A stretch of 64,000 nucleotides of DNA, taken from assembly GCF_002327185.1 (NCBI RefSeq), contig NZ_CP018624.1:930001-994000 (forward strand), in the 5' to 3' direction. Numbering within the stretch: position 1 is the stretch's first letter; each line of letters starts with the position of its first letter. The translations under genes and the position numbers were made by a program. Positions 35,121 to 44,028 of the stretch are shown here, piece by piece. The notes beneath the pieces were generated by a model that saw nothing but the letters and a program-made list of their open reading frames with translations, did not search any database and was not told the origin of the DNA. The stretch is from Clostridium chauvoei (GTDB taxonomy: Bacteria > Bacillota > Clostridia > Clostridiales > Clostridiaceae).

Positions 35121-35873
35121 TTATAGTCCTAAAACATCATCCATATTATAAAGTCCAGGTTCTTTTATATAACCCATATAGGAGCAAGCCTTTAATGCAC
35201 CTATTGCAAAAACTTCTCTTGAAATTGCTTTATGGTTAAGTTCTAGTACTTCACCAGTTCCAGCAAAAATAACATCATGATCTCCAACTATAGAGCCACC
35301 TCTTATAGCATGAATACCTATTTCATTTTTTTCTCTTTTTTTATGACCATATCGTCCATTTATAAAGAAAGTATCTTCAATTATAGAATCTTTAATTGTA
35401 TCAGCTAATAAAATAGCAGTACCACTTGGAGAATCAAGTTTTTGATTGTGATGTTTTTCTATAATTTCTATATCATAATTTTCATATAATAATGGTGTTA
35501 CTTTTCTTAATAATGAATTTATAAGATTAATTCCAAGAGACATATTAGCAGATCTAAATAATGGTAAACTTTTGCTTTTAGTATCTATAAGCTTTAAATC
35601 ATCTTCATTATAACCAGTAGAACACAAAATTAAAGGTTTTTTAGTTTTATCTGTTAATTTTAATAAGTCTTTAAGAGCATCAGCTCTAGAAAAGTCTAGT
35701 AAAACATCATAATCTATAGACAAATCATCTACTGATTTGAAAACAGGGTATGGATAATTGCTAGGGTATTTATCTATACCACCTATAATCTCTAAATTAT
35801 TAAATTCTTTTGCGCATTCAGTGATAACTTTACCCATTTTACCACTGCATCCATTTAAAATAACTTTTATCAT
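35121..35873 (-). CDS. dapB: 4-hydroxy-tetrahydrodipicolinate reductase
   Basis: 250 aa. It reduces the DapA product with NAD(P)H in the diaminopimelate/lysine pathway, which in clostridia also feeds peptidoglycan and spore dipicolinate. The dinucleotide-binding loop [10 protein letters not shown] is at the N-terminus; the catalytic signature [19 protein letters not shown] carries the proton-donor His pair and the KxDSPSGTA motif. Third gene of asd-dapA-dapB, 9 bases after dapA. Confidence 0.96.
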   Translation of the reverse strand: MIKVILNGCSGKMGKVITECAKEFNNLEIIGGIDKYPSNYPYPVFKSVDDLSIDYDVLLDFSRADALKDLLKLTDKTKKPLILCSTGYNEDDLKLIDTKSKSLPLFRSANMSLGINLINSLLRKVTPLLYENYDIEIIEKHHNQKLDSPSGTAILLADTIKDSIIEDTFFINGRYGHKKREKNEIGIHAIRGGSIVGDHDVIFAGTGEVLELNHKAISREVFAIGALKACSYMGYIKEPGLYNMDDVLGL

Positions 35874-35882
35874 AAAAACTCC

Positions 35883-36761
35883 TTATAGTAATTTATAAAA
35901 TTTTAGTGATTCTTTTAAAATTTCTTCATTTTTAGTATCCATTTCACATAAAGGTAATCTAAATGGTCCAACTTTCATTCCCATTAAATTTAAAGCTGTT
36001 TTAACAGGAACAGGATTAGTTTCTATAAAAAGATTGTTACATAAATCTAAAGTATCTAATTGAAGCTTTAACGCCTCTTTAACATTACCATTAAGATAAG
36101 CATGTGTCATTTTATGAACCGTATTTGGAAGCACATTAGCAAGGACTGAGATTACTCCAATAGCACCTAAAGAGAGAATAGGGATAATTTGATCATCATT
36201 ACCTGAATAGATATCTATATTATCACCACATAAAGCTTTCATTTTAGCTATTTGGCTAATGTTTCCGCTAGCTTCTTTTATTGCTGTTACGTTTTTAAAT
36301 TTTGAAAGTTCTAGAAGCTGATTAGGAGTTATATTAACACCAGTTCTAGATGGAACATTATAAAGTATAATAGGAAGATTTACAGCATCATTAATTGCTT
36401 TAAAATGCTTAATTAGCCCTTTGTTAGTGGTTTTATTATAATATGGTGTAATAACTAAAATAGAATCAACACCAACCTTTTCTGCATATTTACTCATTTC
36501 TATAGCAGCAGCAGTATTGTTACTACCAGTACCAGTTATAACTGGAATACGTTTATTAACTATATCAACGGTAAATTTAATAGTTTCTTTTTTTTCTTTT
36601 TCAGTCATAGTGGTAGCTTCACCTGTAGTACCACATATAACAATAGCATCTGTACCTTCAGATATATGCCATTCTAGTAATTCTTTAAGTTTTTCAAAAT
36701 TAACTCCATTATTATTAAATGGGGTTACTATAGCTACGGCAGAGCCTTTAAAAATTGCCAT
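35883..36761 (-). CDS. dapA: 4-hydroxy-tetrahydrodipicolinate synthase
   Basis: 292 aa, usual length. It condenses pyruvate with aspartate semialdehyde. Signatures: [14 protein letters not shown], the [12 protein letters not shown] motif with the conserved Tyr, and the Schiff-base lysine in AIKEASGNI near residue 161. It follows asd by 33 bases on the reverse strand with an AGGAGG ribosome site, so the substrate-producing enzyme is encoded directly upstream. Confidence 0.96.
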   Translation of the reverse strand: MAIFKGSAVAIVTPFNNNGVNFEKLKELLEWHISEGTDAIVICGTTGEATTMTEKEKKETIKFTVDIVNKRIPVITGTGSNNTAAAIEMSKYAEKVGVDSILVITPYYNKTTNKGLIKHFKAINDAVNLPIILYNVPSRTGVNITPNQLLELSKFKNVTAIKEASGNISQIAKMKALCGDNIDIYSGNDDQIIPILSLGAIGVISVLANVLPNTVHKMTHAYLNGNVKEALKLQLDTLDLCNNLFIETNPVPVKTALNLMGMKVGPFRLPLCEMDTKNEEILKESLKFYKLL

Positions 36762-36794
36762 CTAAAAACCTCCTAAGATTAAATTTAAAAAATT

Positions 36795-37784
36795 TTACTT
36801 ATCTTTTATAAGTAATTCTGCGATTTGTATTGCATTAAGTGCGGCACCTTTTCTGATGTTATCGGCAACTACCCATAAGTTAATACCATTTTCAATACTA
36901 AAATCTCTTCTTATTCTTCCAACAAAAACATTATCTTGTCCAGAAACTACAAGAGGAGTTGGATATTTTAATTCATTTACATTGTCATATACAGTAAGAC
37001 CTTTAGCATTTTCAAATAATTTTAAAACATCTTCTAATTTATAGTCAGTATTTAACTCAATATTAATACTTTCACTATGACTATTTAAAACAGGAACTCT
37101 AACTGTTGTTGCAGTAATTTTTAAATCAGGTTCGTGAAATATTTTTCTTGTTTCTTCAATCATTTTAACTTCTTCTTTTGTATAACCATTTTCCAAAAAC
37201 ACATCGATATGAGGAAGACAGTTACCAGCTATAGGATAAGGAAATTTTTTTGGAGAAACTCCATTTAATCCATCTTTTAAGTCGGCTATTCCTTGCATTC
37301 CAGCTCCAGATACAGCTTGATAAGTAGAGTAAACTATTCTTTTTATTCCATAGTTATCTAGAAGAACTTTTAAAGGTACCATAGCTTGGATAGTAGAACA
37401 GTTTGGATTAGCTATAATTCCTTTATGCAATTTAATATCTTCAGGATTAACTTCAGGTACAACTAGTGGAACATCTTTATTCATTCTCCAAGCGCTGGAA
37501 TTATCTATTACAACGGCACCATAAGAAACGAATTTTGGAGCAAATTCTAAACTTACACTTCCACCAGCTGAAAATAGAGCAAAGTCAATTTTTTTATTTT
37601 TAATATTTTCTTCACAAGTTTCCTCAACTAGTATTTTTTTATCTCTAAATTTAAGAGTTGAGCCTGCAGATTTTTTTGAAGCAAAAAGATATAAATTTTT
37701 TATTGGAAAATTTCTTTCCTCTAAAATCTCTAAAAACTTTCTACCTACATTACCGGTAGCCCCTACAATTGCAATGTTATACAT
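36795..37784 (-). CDS. asd: Aspartate-semialdehyde dehydrogenase
   Basis: 329 aa. NADP-binding VGATGNVGRKFLEIL at the N-terminus, the catalytic cysteine in IANPNCSTIQAM (near residue 129), and the QAVSGAGMQG block. It converts aspartyl phosphate to aspartate semialdehyde for lysine, threonine and methionine synthesis. First gene of the operon; GGGGG site before the ATG. I looked for a lysine riboswitch in the 216 bases upstream and did not see one. Confidence 0.96.
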   Translation of the reverse strand: MYNIAIVGATGNVGRKFLEILEERNFPIKNLYLFASKKSAGSTLKFRDKKILVEETCEENIKNKKIDFALFSAGGSVSLEFAPKFVSYGAVVIDNSSAWRMNKDVPLVVPEVNPEDIKLHKGIIANPNCSTIQAMVPLKVLLDNYGIKRIVYSTYQAVSGAGMQGIADLKDGLNGVSPKKFPYPIAGNCLPHIDVFLENGYTKEEVKMIEETRKIFHEPDLKITATTVRVPVLNSHSESINIELNTDYKLEDVLKLFENAKGLTVYDNVNELKYPTPLVVSGQDNVFVGRIRRDFSIENGINLWVVADNIRKGAALNAIQIAELLIKDK

Positions 37785-38000
37785 AACACATTCCCCCTAT
37801 ACTCAATTGCATAAATATTACAATTTATCTATGTTATTACTATAGATAAATATTTGAAAAAATACAATACTTTACTAATAGTATATACAAAAAACAACAA
37901 TAGTTAAAATAAATTAGAAGAAAAATTGAAAAAAGTTATATGTATAATAGATATTCTTTTGGGGAAAATATTAATATTAATTTTTTAGGGGGTATTTATT

Positions 38001-38252
38001 ATGAGCAAAACACCATTAAAGAAAATAATAAAATCTAAATTAAAATCAAATAAAGAATTATCAGAAGCTGAAATTCTTAGAGAAAAAATAAAATATGAAA
38101 TAGCGGATGAATTAGGATTAAAAGATAAGGTTGACGAATATGGTTGGGGTAGTCTTACAGCAGAGGAAACAGGGCGTATTGGTGGTATTATGACTAAAAG
38201 AAAAAAACAACTTAAAATTCCAACTAATGATGAAATACTTGGAAGAAAATAA
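38001..38252 (+). CDS. Divergent alpha/beta-type small acid-soluble spore protein
   Basis: 83 aa. The segment KYEIADELGLKDKVDEYGWG followed by SLTAEETGRIGGIMTKR follows the alpha/beta SASP plan: a helix with the GPR-protease-like E-I-A-x-E-L core, then the G-x-L/x-G-x-x-GG-x-M-T-K-R DNA-binding half. It is longer than usual (extra basic N-terminus of about 25 residues) and the protease site and linker differ from major SASPs. It should bind and protect spore DNA. AGGGGG ribosome site. Confidence 0.85.
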   Translation: MSKTPLKKIIKSKLKSNKELSEAEILREKIKYEIADELGLKDKVDEYGWGSLTAEETGRIGGIMTKRKKQLKIPTNDEILGRK

Positions 38253-38337
38253 TTATTTGACTAAAGTAAAATTTACCTTTAATATAATTGTAGAAATTTA
38301 TATAATATAAGAACAAAATAGTTCACGGGGGAGAGAT

Positions 38338-39081
38338 ATGGCATACGGAGAATTTGCTAAAATATATGATGAACTAATTAATGAAGATATTAATTATGAT
38401 AAAATGGTTAATAGAATTATTGAAGTTTGTAAGAAGTATGATGTAGACTTTATTAATTATTTAGATGTTGCATGTGGAACAGGTAATGTTACTGTAAGGT
38501 TAGCAAAATATTTTAAAAAAAATTATGCAGTAGATCTTTCAGAAGATATGTTAAGAGAGGCTTTTGAAAAGTTTAAAGATAATAGAATAAGATGTAAAGT
38601 TATATGTCAAGACATGGCTGAACTTAGTTTAAACAAAAAGTTTAACTTAATAACCTCTGTATTAGATTCAACTAACTACATAATAGAAGAAGATCAATTA
38701 AGAAATTACTTCGAGGGTGTTAAAGAACATTTAAATGATGATGGAATCTTTATATTTGATATAAACTCATATTATAAGCTTTCACAGATATTAGGAAACA
38801 ATATTTACACCTATAGTGAGGAGGAAGTGTTTTATACATGGGAAAACACTTTTGAAGATGATTTATTAAGTATGTTCTTAACTTTTTTTGTTAAGCAGGG
38901 AGAGCTTTATGAAAGATTTGAAGAAGAACATTTAGAAAGAGCTTATAAAGAGGTATATTTAGAAAGAATATTAGAAGAAGTAGGCTTAAAGGTTTTAGAA
39001 AAATTTGAAGGGTACTCTGATAAAACAGTATCTGATAATAGTGAAAGAATAATGTATATAGTAAAAAAAGAATTAAAGTAA
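38338..39081 (+). CDS. Class I SAM-dependent methyltransferase
   Basis: 247 aa. The Rossmann-type motif I YLDVACGTGNVTVRLA (about residue 41), acidic motif II end (YAVDLS), and the CQDMAEL and SVLDSTNYI segments define the SAM-binding fold. The C-terminal half has the FDINSYYK pattern of small-molecule or protein methyltransferases, so the substrate is unclear. It is 33 bases upstream of hslO and probably co-transcribed. Confidence 0.85.
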   Translation: MAYGEFAKIYDELINEDINYDKMVNRIIEVCKKYDVDFINYLDVACGTGNVTVRLAKYFKKNYAVDLSEDMLREAFEKFKDNRIRCKVICQDMAELSLNKKFNLITSVLDSTNYIIEEDQLRNYFEGVKEHLNDDGIFIFDINSYYKLSQILGNNIYTYSEEEVFYTWENTFEDDLLSMFLTFFVKQGELYERFEEEHLERAYKEVYLERILEEVGLKVLEKFEGYSDKTVSDNSERIMYIVKKELK

Positions 39082-39114
39082 TATTTAAGATTTAAATGTT
39101 TGGAGGTAAATTTT

Positions 39115-39999
39115 ATGGATAAAATTATAAGAGCAACAGCTAAAGCTGGAATGATAAGAATTATAGCAGGAGAAACTACTGCTTTAGTAGATGAAGGAAG
39201 CAGAATTCACGAATGTACACCTGTTGCTGCAGCGGCATTAGGAAGAATGTTAACAGCTGGAGCATTAATGGGAATAACTTTAAAATCAGAAAAAGAGGTT
39301 ATGTCTTTAAAGATCAATGGTGGTGGAGAAGCTAAAGGTATAACTATAACTTCATATGAAGGAGCAAGGGTTAAGGGGTTTATAGGAAACCCTTATGGAG
39401 ATTTACCTTTAAATTCAAAAGGAAAACTTGATGTAGGTGGTTATATAGGAAGAGAAGGAGACTTTATAGTTATAAAAGATTTAGGCATGAAGGATCCTTA
39501 TGTTGGTCAAGTTCCAATATTAACAGGAGAAATTGCAGAAGACTTAGCGTATTATTTTACTGTCTCTGAGCAAACACCTTCAGCAGTTTCTTTAGGAGTA
39601 TTAGTAGATAAAGATTTATCTATAAAAGTAGCAGGTGGGTTTATAATTCAAATGATGCCTAATGCTGATGAATTATTAGCTGATTTAATTACATATAGAT
39701 TAGAAGAAATTCCGTCAATAACTAAAATGTTAGAAGAGCATGGAAGTATAGAAAAAGTTTTAGAATTTATTTTTGAAGGAATGGATTTGAAAATTCTAGA
39801 GGAAGTTGAGCCTAAATATACTTGTGATTGTTCAAGAGATAGAGTAGAAAAAGCTCTAATATCAATTGGAGAAAAAGAATTAACTGAAATATATAATGAA
39901 GGAAAAGAAGAAGAAATAAAATGTCATTTCTGTAATAAAGCTTATAAATTTTCTAATAGTGAAATAGGAGAAATTTTAAATAAAGCAAAAAATAAATAA
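39115..39999 (+). CDS. hslO: Redox-regulated chaperone Hsp33
   Basis: 294 aa from ATG 39115, which has GGAGGT at ideal distance; the in-frame ATG/GTG at 39100 does not. Hsp33 prevents aggregation under oxidative stress. The N-terminal domain has the family sequence [13 protein letters not shown]. The C-terminal zinc switch is intact: Cys237-x-Cys239 (CDC) and Cys270-x-x-Cys273 (CHFC). These release zinc and form disulfides on activation. A strong terminator follows. Confidence 0.95.
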   Translation: MDKIIRATAKAGMIRIIAGETTALVDEGSRIHECTPVAAAALGRMLTAGALMGITLKSEKEVMSLKINGGGEAKGITITSYEGARVKGFIGNPYGDLPLNSKGKLDVGGYIGREGDFIVIKDLGMKDPYVGQVPILTGEIAEDLAYYFTVSEQTPSAVSLGVLVDKDLSIKVAGGFIIQMMPNADELLADLITYRLEEIPSITKMLEEHGSIEKVLEFIFEGMDLKILEEVEPKYTCDCSRDRVEKALISIGEKELTEIYNEGKEEEIKCHFCNKAYKFSNSEIGEILNKAKNK

Positions 40000-40016
40000 T
40001 TTTACAAAAAATAGGT

Positions 40017-40055
40017 GCTAGAATTGATTTTCAGAATCAATTCTAGCTTTTTTTT
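40017..40055 (+). terminator. Intrinsic terminator after hslO
   Basis: GCTAGAATTGATT ... AATCAATTCTAGC (13-bp stem) then eight T. Confidence 0.9.
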
Positions 40056-40465
40056 ATTTGTTTTTAAATAATAGTTAAAAATAAATACTATTATTTACAT
40101 AAAGGAAATGTTAAAGAAAAAAAAGAATGTAACCGTTGGCAAGTGGTGTTTGGTGAAATTATATTGCTTTAAGAGTATTTTAGCAGACTTTTTTATTCCG
40201 TATGATGTGATATAATTTGAAAACATAAAAAAGGTGTCGAAAAATGTCTTAGGTAAAATGAAAGCAATGTACTTGATTTTAAAATGCGTCTTATAGGAAA
40301 AATGTATAATTAATAGAAAAAATAGGAAAAATTAACAACGAGTAATTAAATCTGAAATTATGCAAGATATAGAGGTTTTGATAATAAAGAAATACATGGT
40401 AAAATATGTAAGTAACTTCGAAACTTTTATCCATATAAGATTAAAAAAGGAGTTGTAATTATATT
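40056..40465 (+). promoter_or_regulatory. Long upstream region of the 3D-domain gene
   Basis: No gene is visible. A TATAAT at 40211-40216 is followed, about 20 bases downstream, by TGTCGAAAAA at 40235-40244, a 7-of-7 Spo0A core (TGTCGAA). If transcription starts near 40223, the site lies just inside the transcript, a position where Spo0A can repress. The remaining 220 bases to the start codon would be an unusually long leader with no riboswitch family that I recognise. AAAGGAG near 40446 is about 14 bases from the ATG. Confidence 0.4.
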
Positions 40466-40957
40466 ATGCTACAGAATTTAGGTATGCTAAGTGTTGTAAT
40501 GTTTTTATTAAATTTATCGCCTCAAAATATTAACGTTACATTAGATAAGATTCAAGATAAAAATCCAAGAGTAATATCAGAGATGTCAGCGAAAGTTGAA
40601 ACTATAAAAGAAGAAAGTAAAAAAGCTAATTACAAAGACATAACAGTTTATATAACATATTATACAAATATTGATGACGAATTACAGGGTGGTCATAATG
40701 ATAGAAAAGGAGTACCTTTAATAGCTCATAGTGAGAATGTGATAGCTATGCCATCAAATGTACCATACGGTTCTTATTTAGATATAGAAGGTATGGGAGA
40801 ATATAAAGTTGTAGACACAGGGGGAGCTATAGTGTGGCTAGATGATAATACATGTAAAGTTGATGTATTTATACCTGATGTTAGTTATGAATGGATATAT
40901 ACAAACACTGAGAATGAAGTCAGAAAAGCAAGGTTATATTTAAATGAGGAAAAATAA
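40466..40957 (+). CDS. 3D-domain protein (putative cell-wall active)
   Basis: 163 aa. A short N-terminal hydrophobic stretch (about 1-20) may export it. From about residue 60 there is a 3D domain (named for three aspartates): VYITYYTN, the GVPLIAH...NVIAMPSNVPYGSYL block and the KVVDTGGAI...CKVDVFIPD block, which contains the Asp residues of the double-psi beta-barrel. Related domains occur in lytic transglycosylase-like (MltA/RPF/YabE) and clostridial spore-wall proteins. The ribosome site is further from the ATG than normal. Confidence 0.85.
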   Translation: MLQNLGMLSVVMFLLNLSPQNINVTLDKIQDKNPRVISEMSAKVETIKEESKKANYKDITVYITYYTNIDDELQGGHNDRKGVPLIAHSENVIAMPSNVPYGSYLDIEGMGEYKVVDTGGAIVWLDDNTCKVDVFIPDVSYEWIYTNTENEVRKARLYLNEEK

Positions 40958-40986
40958 AATATATACATAGTGTATATTAAAAATAG

Positions 40987-41056
40987 AAAATCAGCATGAA
41001 TCTGGACTTTTCCTATCTATTAGATAAGAAAAGTTCAAAGGATGCTGATTTTTTAT
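40987..41056 (+). terminator. Terminator after the 3D-domain gene
   Basis: A long two-part stem: AAATCAGCAT ... ATGCTGATTT enclosing GGACTTTTC/GAAAAGTTC, followed by TTTTTTATTTT. Confidence 0.8.
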
Positions 41057-41092
41057 TTTAAACTTAATGACTAAAATTTATTAATGTATAAT

Positions 41093-41136
41093 AAAAAGCA
41101 AGTAACTTAATTTGAAATAAAGGTTACTTGCTTTTT
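41093..41136 (-). terminator. Terminator of tRNA-Cys, bidirectional in form
   Basis: AAAAAGCAAGTAAC ... GTTACTTGCTTTTT, 14-bp perfect stem directly after the tRNA 3' end on the reverse strand, with a T run on that strand. Confidence 0.82.
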
Positions 41137-41139
41137 ATA

Positions 41140-41213
41140 TGGAGGCGCCACCCAGATTTGAACTGGGGATAAAGGTTTTGCAGACCTCTGCCTTACCGCT
41201 TGGCTATAGCGCC
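41140..41213 (-). tRNA. tRNA-Cys (GCA)
   Basis: Reverse strand, 74 bases including an encoded CCA. Acceptor GGCGCTA pairs with TGGCGCC; the anticodon loop reads CTGCAAA, giving anticodon GCA; T arm GGTTTGAACTGG-type sequence reads as GTTCAAATC. It stands alone, with a terminator hairpin right behind it. Confidence 0.95.
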
Positions 41214-41336
41214 TTAATCTTATTAAGTTTTGTTTATATTATATCATATGCAGTTATTTAAGTTTTGATACCTAATTTTAATAATTTTAAATATTAAAAG
41301 AAATAATAATACTATAAAATATGAGGAGGATTGAAA

Positions 41337-42023
41337 ATGAGTGACAAAAAAGTGTTTTATGAAATAGATAAAGTTTTAACTTCCAAAGGAGAACCATCTA
41401 AATTTTTAAATGAAATAAGAGTAAAAAAAGAGTTTAGGGAAAGTAAATTTGATATATTAAATAAGTTAGAAAATATAGAACAGGAAAAGAAGTTTCATCC
41501 TGAAGGAAATGTTTGGAATCATACATGTATGGTTACAGATAAAGGGGCTGAACTTTATAAGTTTGCAGAAGACAGTAGAAGCTTTATCTGGGCAACACTT
41601 TTACATGATGTAGGAAAAGTAACCAATACTAAATGGATTAGAGGTAGATGGAGATCATATGATCATGATACCGCTGGAGCTAACATAGTAAAAGATTTAT
41701 TGAAAAGTGTTTCAGAAGATAAGGTTTTTAATTCTAAGGTAGAAGAACTTGTAAGGTTTCATATGCATCATATATATATAGATAAAAATTTACCTTTTGG
41801 AAATATTGAAGCACTTATTAATACTAACAGAGTAAGAGATATAATTCTTATTTTTACTTGCGATAAGTTAGGGCGAGGTAATCAAAGCACAAAAGATAAA
41901 GAGAAAATATTTTTTGAACTTACATCTATATTAGACAAAATAGAAGGGAAAGCTAAAAAAGAATATAAAGATATAAGAGATATGCTATTAAAGATAAAAG
42001 AAAAAGAGTGTAGCTTTAAATAA
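41337..42023 (+). CDS. HD-domain phosphohydrolase-like protein
   Basis: 228 aa from ATG 41337 (GAGGAGG at 41323-41329 fits it). The HD metal-binding set is visible: His in NVWNHTCMVTD, the HD doublet at His90-Asp91 in TLLHDVGKVT, then a later His cluster (RFHMHHIYI) and Asp in FTCDKLGRG. It resembles the HD part of tRNA nucleotidyltransferase-like or metal-dependent phosphohydrolases, but no nucleotidyltransferase domain is fused. Substrate unknown. It is convergent with the next gene. Confidence 0.83.
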   Translation: MSDKKVFYEIDKVLTSKGEPSKFLNEIRVKKEFRESKFDILNKLENIEQEKKFHPEGNVWNHTCMVTDKGAELYKFAEDSRSFIWATLLHDVGKVTNTKWIRGRWRSYDHDTAGANIVKDLLKSVSEDKVFNSKVEELVRFHMHHIYIDKNLPFGNIEALINTNRVRDIILIFTCDKLGRGNQSTKDKEKIFFELTSILDKIEGKAKKEYKDIRDMLLKIKEKECSFK

Positions 42024-42082
42024 TATTTTCATTAAGATTTATTATCAACTTTTATGCTTGAATTACGTACTATATAAGGTAG

Positions 42083-42784
42083 TTAGAGTATTAAAAGACT
42101 ACCTCTATCATTTAATTTACCATTAGATAAATATATTGGTTTAACATTATATTTATCTAAAAATTTCTTTACTTCTGAACCGTATAAATAATTATCTAGA
42201 TTTCCGAAAAAAGCCATACAGTTATCAGAAATCATTCCACCTACCCCTCCAATGAAGCCGTAATTTAAGCCAGGGAGTAAGATATCGCCAGGTGGGACTA
42301 GAAGAACGTCAAATTTATTAGAAATAAGTTCTTTATATATTGATATATCGCTAGTGATTATAGCTTTTTCATTTACTGGAAGGCAGGAACATTTAGTATA
42401 GCCTTGATTAACGTGTATTACTTTTTTTGTTTCTTGAAGCTTTAGCAGTATAGGATCTGTATATTTTAAGTTATGGATAAAATAATTATCTAATATTAAT
42501 GAGTTTATAATAATATCTTTAGGATATTTATTAGAAAGTGAATTGATAGTTTCAATGTAATTAATATTGTTTTCTTGAAGTTGTAACTTAAAAGACTCAT
42601 CTATATCTTTATGGATGATAACTTCTTTTTTAGTTTTATTTAAGATATTTAATTGAATATCAACATGACCATCTATAGCTGGATATAGAGAAGTACACTT
42701 TGGTATTTCTATACAAGTAAAGCCAAGTTTTTTTAGGTTTTGTTTTTCTGTTTGTGTAGTTCTGTAATCTATAAAGCAAAACAT
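42083..42784 (-). CDS. Putative guanidino-modifying-enzyme-fold protein (DUF6873-like)
   Basis: 233 aa, no signal peptide. The sequence has the repeat-like alpha/beta pattern of the GME (pentein) fold. Candidate catalytic segments are HVDIQLN (Asp/His), HNLKY, and VNQGYTKCSCLPVNEKAIIT with two cysteines (CxC), then the glycine motif FIGGVGG near residue 180. In arginine deiminases and DDAHs a His-Cys pair attacks the guanidinium; here a CxC takes that place. I recall a family of this sort annotated as DUF6873 GME-fold, but the assignment is from memory. Strong AAGGAG site; single-gene transcript. Confidence 0.55.
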   Translation of the reverse strand: MFCFIDYRTTQTEKQNLKKLGFTCIEIPKCTSLYPAIDGHVDIQLNILNKTKKEVIIHKDIDESFKLQLQENNINYIETINSLSNKYPKDIIINSLILDNYFIHNLKYTDPILLKLQETKKVIHVNQGYTKCSCLPVNEKAIITSDISIYKELISNKFDVLLVPPGDILLPGLNYGFIGGVGGMISDNCMAFFGNLDNYLYGSEVKKFLDKYNVKPIYLSNGKLNDRGSLLIL

Positions 42785-42919
42785 ATTATTACTCCTTACG
42801 TATATTATATTTCAATTTTAAGCTATTTATAATTTAAAATAAACTATTTCAAGTAGAAAATAATTTTGAATAGAGTAAAAATTTTAATACATACTAATAT
42901 TAAGAAGGGAGTGTAATCC

Positions 42920-43810
42920 ATGATCGTACTAAAGCTTGTATACAATGATGACTTAGACTTTATTAGAGAGATTCAGGATTTAAGGGCTATTCTTAAGAAG
43001 AAAGATGTAACAATTGGAGTTGTAGAAAGTGTTCAAGTAAATACACACATTGTTAAAATCCTTTGTGATGACCATGATTATAGTGATAAAGTAAAAAACA
43101 TTATTAATTTATATATAAGTAATATACTATATAGAATTGTTATAGAAAAATACAAAGAAAGAGAAATGTTTGATTTTTTAATAGATAATTATTTCTTTTT
43201 AAAACAAGAAGAGTTATTGGAAGTAGAAAATCAAATAATGAAGGTTTTACTATGTGAAGAATCTATAAATGATGAAAATCTTGTATATTGTATGAATAAA
43301 ATGAATTCAGTAATAGAAAAGATTAAAGATTGCTTAGAAGAGAATTTAGAAATAAACATTGATGGATTTATTACTTTTAGAATGAAAGAATTACGAGGAG
43401 ATATAGAAGAAATTATAGATAAAGTAATAGAAAATTATATGGTAGAAAAGGAATATAAAGAATTTGTAAAGTTACTAAAATACTTTGTTGAAATTCAAGA
43501 AAGTAAACTTGAAGAAGTTAATATTTTTGTAAAAGAAGGTGGAGGTTATTCTATAACAGATCATTTTGGAAATAACATATTCGATGAATTTTTAAAGGAA
43601 TTATCTGAATGTAAAATAGATACAGATGCAAAGATGGAGGATATAATTATAAGTGGACTTATAACTAATGCTCCAAAAAGAATAATAATACACAAAAAAG
43701 AAAATTGTATTAATAAAGAGTTTTTAGAAACTATAGTAAATGTCTTTACAGATAGAGTAAGATATTGTGATGGCTGTAATATATGTAGTGTTGAAAAAAT
43801 AAAATTTTAA
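42920..43810 (+). CDS. ytxC: YtxC-family putative sporulation protein
   Basis: 296 aa. The protein resembles YtxC: a mixed first third, a helical middle region (about 60-200; YKEREMFDFLIDNYFFLKQE, FITFRMKELRGDIEEIIDKV) and a C-terminal alpha/beta domain ending with CDGCNIC. The KELRGDIEEIID-type helix and the C-terminal NAPKRIIIHK strand are the recognisable family parts. Its position directly before the infC operon matches the neighbourhood seen in other Firmicutes, where ytxC lies close to thrS/infC. The molecular role is not established. Confidence 0.8.
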   Translation: MIVLKLVYNDDLDFIREIQDLRAILKKKDVTIGVVESVQVNTHIVKILCDDHDYSDKVKNIINLYISNILYRIVIEKYKEREMFDFLIDNYFFLKQEELLEVENQIMKVLLCEESINDENLVYCMNKMNSVIEKIKDCLEENLEINIDGFITFRMKELRGDIEEIIDKVIENYMVEKEYKEFVKLLKYFVEIQESKLEEVNIFVKEGGGYSITDHFGNNIFDEFLKELSECKIDTDAKMEDIIISGLITNAPKRIIIHKKENCINKEFLETIVNVFTDRVRYCDGCNICSVEKIKF

Positions 43811-43816
43811 AAAGTG

Positions 43817-43845
43817 TTGACAAAGAAAAATAATGATGATAGAAT
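43817..43845 (+). promoter_or_regulatory. Promoter of the infC operon
   Basis: TTGACA (43817-43822), 17-base spacer, TAGAAT (43840-43845), starting 7 bases after ytxC. Confidence 0.8.
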
Positions 43846-43851
43846 AATACT

Positions 43852-43985
43852 TGTCAAGAAGAAACACAGCCGTTTCTCACCTTACGGCGAAGCTTAGTAA
43901 GGTAATTATCTGTAGAGTAACAACTGGATTGTTAATCCGGTATGATATAGGATAATAAGGACGGCGTATGCCGTCCTTTTTATTA
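43852..43985 (+). promoter_or_regulatory. infC-rpmI-rplT attenuated leader (L20-leader-like)
   Basis: A leader of about 140 bases with several stems (CACCTTACGGCGAAGC...GTAAGGT; CTGGATTGTTAATCCGG) ends in a clean terminator: AAGGACGGCGTATGCCGTCCTTTTT (as two arms, 43957-43983). In Bacillus the same operon is controlled by ribosomal protein L20 binding its leader. The position and architecture match, but I cannot confirm the L20-binding fold by eye. Confidence 0.75.
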
Positions 43986-44028
43986 TACAGTGTTTTTTCA
44001 TTGGTACACTTTATCGGAGGTGAATAAT

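Noticed and set aside
37785-38000. Lysine riboswitch ahead of asd-dapA-dapB
   Set aside because: The 216 bases are A/T-rich with none of the L-box conserved blocks and no terminator on the reverse strand.
40056-40465. c-di-AMP (ydaO/yuaA) riboswitch before the 3D-domain gene
   Set aside because: This riboswitch often precedes wall hydrolases, but none of its conserved blocks could be found here.
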